30,361 bases of DNA from a virus. Both the position numbers and the translations under genes were made by a program. The stretch covers positions 1 to 30,361 of IMG/VR virus record IMGVR_UViG_3300009164_002721; one strand, 5' to 3'. Below, piece by piece: positions 28,734 through 30,361 of the stretch. The first letter of the stretch is position 1, and each line of letters begins with the position of its first letter. Below the pieces are notes generated by a model, which was not told the origin of the DNA, did not search any database, and saw only the letters and a list, made by a program, of their open reading frames with translations.

Positions 28734-29240
28734 TTATGCAAATGTGTTTAAGCCAGCACCAACAAAGAAGTTAGGGTAAGCGGCTGTACCACTTGCTGTA
28801 ACTGTAACTGTAGTTGCTGTACCAGCGGCACCTGCACCCATGGCTGCTGTACGATTGTCAATGATTGACTTTAGTTGAGCTTCCATAGCACCGTATGTTG
28901 TACCTGCAACGTTGCTTGCCGCGGCAGCGTCGTTGATTGTATCACCAGCTACTAGAGCTAAGAATGATGTTGAGTCTGGTTGTCCAACTACAAAGATTTC
29001 TGCAGTTTGTTGTAGACCAGCAACAACTTTACTAAACAAGCTGTTTGCATCAGCGTAGGTACCAGTTGCGTTACCGTCAGCGTATGTTAGATCGTTTAAA
29101 GAACCGCTTGATATAACAACTTTCAATAGACGTAGTGAACGTGTACCAAAGCTAGTAAAGGCTGGGCCTGTACCGTATGTATCTTGGGCTGTCATTTTGC
29201 CGTAGTTAGCGGCGACTGTTGTGTTTAATAATGATGGCAT
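28734..29240 (-). CDS. Probable abundant virion protein, 168 aa
   Basis: The product is Ala/Thr/Gly/Ser-rich with few charged residues and beta-prone stretches (SLRLLKVVISSGSLND, AGTATTVTVTASGTAAYPNF), typical of a tail or head decoration protein. No family is recognised. It forms a single-gene unit: a perfect TATAAATA late promoter, two hairpins in the leader, a strong AGAGGAG binding site before the ATG at 29240, and a strong terminator after the stop. Such an isolated, well-equipped unit suggests high late expression, as for a major structural protein. Its N-terminus (PSLLNTTVAANYGKMTAQD) has no signal peptide. Confidence 0.6.
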   Translation of the reverse strand: MPSLLNTTVAANYGKMTAQDTYGTGPAFTSFGTRSLRLLKVVISSGSLNDLTYADGNATGTYADANSLFSKVVAGLQQTAEIFVVGQPDSTSFLALVAGDTINDAAAASNVAGTTYGAMEAQLKSIIDNRTAAMGAGAAGTATTVTVTASGTAAYPNFFVGAGLNTFA

Positions 29241-29266
29241 TTTAGTTTCTCCTCTTTTACCATACT

Positions 29267-29301
29267 GCTCACACTCTGTGAGCGACTTACTACATGTAAG
29301 C
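29267..29301 (-). promoter_or_regulatory. Two tandem leader hairpins at the 5' end of the 168-aa mRNA
   Basis: Hairpin one (29301-29285) has arms GCTTAC/GTAAGT with an ATGTA loop; hairpin two (29283-29267) is a perfect GCTCACA-GAG-TGTGAGC. They start about six bases after the start predicted from TATAAATA. The following leader is unpaired up to AGAGGAG. Confidence 0.6.
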
Positions 29302-29312
29302 CTTCGTAATAT

Positions 29313-29320
29313 TATTTATA
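29313..29320 (-). promoter_or_regulatory. Perfect T4-type late promoter TATAAATA upstream of the 168-aa gene
   Basis: TATAAATA-ATATT-A; predicted start about 29307; leader about 67 bases. No -35 box is visible at the right distance. Confidence 0.65.
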
Positions 29321-29374
29321 ACTTTGGGTAAAAAATGGCTAGATATGCCTAAATTACACGATATTACTTTGAAA

Positions 29375-29632
29375 CTATTGGGAGTTTTTGTCTTCTTGGA
29401 TGCGCTTGATGCCGCGCTTAAACTTAGTAGGATCAGCACCTTTGATGCTGTTGATAAAACGGCGCTCTAATTCAGAGGCAGTTTCTACATCATAGTTTTC
29501 ACGTATCATATTAAGTAGGTTAATAGCACTCTGTATGATGTTAGATCCGCGACTTTCTATGACTAGGTCCGTGTCACGGCTAAGTCCAATGTCGCTGAGT
29601 TCCTGTAAGATACTACGTGTGCTTTTACGCAT
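29375..29632 (-). CDS. Hypothetical helical protein, 85 aa
   Basis: No family is recognised. The protein is mostly helical: MRKSTRSILQELSDIGLSRD at the start, then NIIQSAINLLNMIRENYD and a basic C-terminal helix (FKRGIKRIQEDKNSQ). The Glu-rich helix ASELERRFINSI is typical of small DNA-associated or packaged proteins. I chose the ATG at 29632 because a TTGATT-17-TATAAT promoter lies between it and an upstream in-frame ATG at 29704, which would otherwise add 24 residues. AAAGAGAC lies before the chosen start. The 130 bases after it hold a weak GGC/GCC hairpin with a T-run, then the next late promoter. Confidence 0.6.
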   Translation of the reverse strand: MRKSTRSILQELSDIGLSRDTDLVIESRGSNIIQSAINLLNMIRENYDVETASELERRFINSIKGADPTKFKRGIKRIQEDKNSQ

Positions 29633-29659
29633 ATTATGTCTCTTTGCTTTATTTATTTG

Positions 29660-29688
29660 ATTATACACACTCGCTGACAGTAAATCAA
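29660..29688 (-). promoter_or_regulatory. Near-consensus sigma70 promoter for the 85-aa gene
   Basis: TTGATT (29688-29683), 17-base spacer, TATAAT (29665-29660). An AAATAAATA late-like string directly follows the -10 box, so early and late transcription could start almost at the same place. Confidence 0.7.
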
Positions 29689-29777
29689 GAGCCGGTTTAA
29701 TCATTCTGTAATACTCTACACACTAAATACTCAGTAGAAACCATAAGTAACTACACACACTTACAGAGGAAAGTACA

Positions 29778-29954
29778 ATGAAATTCTTATCAGAAAAGAT
29801 GCTGGCCATCTTGGAACGGTTATCAGAAATGTTTCCAGGTAGCAGTTATCAATCAAGCCTGGATGCATATCTAGCAGACAAAGGCATTACCGATGCCGCC
29901 CAGTTGGAAAATTACATCCGACAATTCAACTCTCAAAAAGAAAGATATCTATGA
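29778..29954 (+). CDS. Small hypothetical protein, 58 aa, plus strand
   Basis: The frame runs from the ATG at 29778, preceded by AGAGGAAAG, to a TGA at 29954. The product (MKFLSEKMLAILERLSEMFP..., QLENYIRQFNSQKERYL) is helical and polar with no known family. It begins the only plus-strand unit in the window and overlaps the next gene by four bases (ATGA). A CTAAATAC string about 50 bases upstream is a possible late-type promoter. The tight coupling and good binding site make it very likely a real gene. Confidence 0.65.
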   Translation: MKFLSEKMLAILERLSEMFPGSSYQSSLDAYLADKGITDAAQLENYIRQFNSQKERYL

Positions 29955-30070
29955 AAACAATCATCAATGCAGTCTGGTCAGTATTAGTGGCTATTGGCGA
30001 AGCACGTCATGCGGCCTATCTTGCACGTCAAGGTCGTGTAGCAGAAGCTAAAGCTGTATACGGATCTTAA
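29951..30070 (+). CDS. Small hypothetical protein, 39 aa, plus strand
   Basis: The 39-residue product starts MKTIINAVWSVLVAIGEARH and ends RVAEAKAVYGS. It is an amphipathic helix with hydrophobic residues at the start (AVWSVLVAI) and Ala/Arg-rich repeats after it (HAAYLARQG). It may be peripheral to a membrane. Its start overlaps the upstream stop (ATGA). The stop is followed by an ACGAAC/GTTCGT hairpin and a T-run 12 bases later. No family is recognised. Confidence 0.6.
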   Translation: MKTIINAVWSVLVAIGEARHAAYLARQGRVAEAKAVYGS

Positions 30071-30071
30071 A

Positions 30072-30106
30072 CGAACAATTTAGTTCGTAAAGTAGTTGCT
30101 TTTTTA
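30072..30106 (+). terminator. Possible weak terminator after the 39-aa gene
   Basis: A 6-bp hairpin, ACGAAC-AATTTA-GTTCGT, follows the stop codon; the TTTTTT run comes 13 bases later and overlaps the next promoter. The distance makes efficient termination doubtful. Confidence 0.3.
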
Positions 30107-30124
30107 ACTAAAGGCATATATACT
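30096..30124 (+). promoter_or_regulatory. Sigma70-like promoter for the phasin-like gene
   Basis: TTGCTT (30096-30101), 17-base spacer, TATACT (30119-30124). The -35 box is weak, the -10 good. The predicted start (about 30131) falls on a hairpin. Confidence 0.5.
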
Positions 30125-30127
30125 AAC

Positions 30128-30149
30128 TGTAACAGCAAATGTTGTTACA
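30128..30149 (+). promoter_or_regulatory. 5'-terminal hairpin of the phasin-like mRNA
   Basis: Arms TGTAACAGC/GTTGTTACA form a 9-bp stem (one G-U pair) with an AAAT loop. It lies at the predicted 5' end and about 20 bases before the AGGAGA binding site, as in the dnaK and hsp20 leaders. Confidence 0.55.
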
Positions 30150-30181
30150 AACACACAAACATTACACACAGGAGATTTAAA

Positions 30182-30361
30182 ATGTTTAATCAAGCAATCG
30201 ACGCCATTCAAACTGGCAAGAAGACAATCGTTAACACCTTCGTTACCGACAAAGAAATCCAATCAAAATTGGTCACACTGATTGAAGCACAAACTAAGTT
30301 TTATCAAGGTTGGGTTGACACAACTCTAACACTTGCACAAACACTAGTTGCCAATGCTAAA
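30182..30361 (+). CDS. Phasin-like protein, N-terminal part (runs off the window)
   Basis: The frame opens at the ATG at 30182, seven bases after AGGAGA, and is still open at the right edge (60 codons seen). The sequence FNQAIDAIQTGKKTIVNTFV, then KLVTLIEAQTKFYQGWVDTT, resembles the amphipathic helices of phasins, which coat polyhydroxyalkanoate granules in proteobacteria. The pattern A-Q-T-x-F-x-x-x-W/A near residue 40 also fits the family. The similarity is modest and the C-terminus is missing. If correct, it points to a PHA-storing host and to phage control of carbon reserves. Confidence 0.55.
   Translation, partial: MFNQAIDAIQTGKKTIVNTFVTDKEIQSKLVTLIEAQTKFYQGWVDTTLTLAQTLVANAK

Noticed and set aside
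29331-29360. GGC/GCC hairpin followed by TTTTTT after the 85-aa gene
   Set aside because: Only three base pairs close the loop; too weak to call a terminator.

Overview
The window looks like about 30 kb of the genome of an uncultured marine, T4-like tailed phage with low GC and tightly packed, often overlapping genes. Everything up to about 29.7 kb reads on the minus strand; three short genes at the right edge read on the plus strand. Phage origin is inferred from a tail-fibre/spike protein with a beta-helix domain, a lysis pair (SleB-type endolysin plus a small membrane protein), phage-type nrdA/nrdB/glutaredoxin, two phage-type nucleases, and repeated TATAAATA-like octamers upstream of genes, which match the T4 late promoter. 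No terminase, portal, capsid or polymerase gene lies in the window. The host is probably a marine proteobacterium and not a cyanobacterium: curli export genes, an E. coli-like IscU, a phasin-like protein and a PcyX-type bilin reductase all point that way.

Layout from left to right (transcription runs right to left): a curli-type export module (1-4.8 kb: zinc-finger mini-protein, two curlin-repeat proteins, a FecR-domain protein, CsgG, CsgF); a 514-aa protein with a possible capsid-targeting N-terminus (4.9-6.5 kb); a pigment and proteostasis block (6.5-10.4 kb: PcyX, heme oxygenase, ClpS, Hsp20, DnaK); MazG-like and DEDDh exonuclease genes, ribosomal protein S21 and a frameshifted membrane protein (10.5-13.4 kb); probable virion protein and lysis genes (13.4-15.6 kb); IscA/IscU and a histone-H1-like protein (15.7-16.6 kb); glutaredoxin and class I ribonucleotide reductase (17.8-21.5 kb); beta-helix tail spike (21.7-23.6 kb); MGME1/RecB-like nuclease (23.6-24.3 kb); and a run of virion-associated-looking hypotheticals, including a nucleotidyltransferase (24.4-29.6 kb).

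The functions suggest a phage that remodels its host. It supplies an outer-membrane secretion pore with amyloid-type substrates, makes the pink bilin phycoerythrobilin from heme, loads the cell with chaperones and an N-degron adaptor, assembles Fe-S clusters, makes dNTPs, and may bias ribosomes with its own S21.

The non-coding signals are unusually readable. There are perfect or near-perfect sigma70 promoters with 17-nt spacers and many TATAAATA-like late promoters. Several promoters sit so close to the ATG that the mRNA would be leaderless. Others are followed at once by a hairpin at the predicted mRNA 5' end. Two genes have the T4-style arrangement in which a hairpin masks the start in read-through RNA while the late promoter lies inside the hairpin. 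All functional calls rest on motif recognition by eye; no database search was run.
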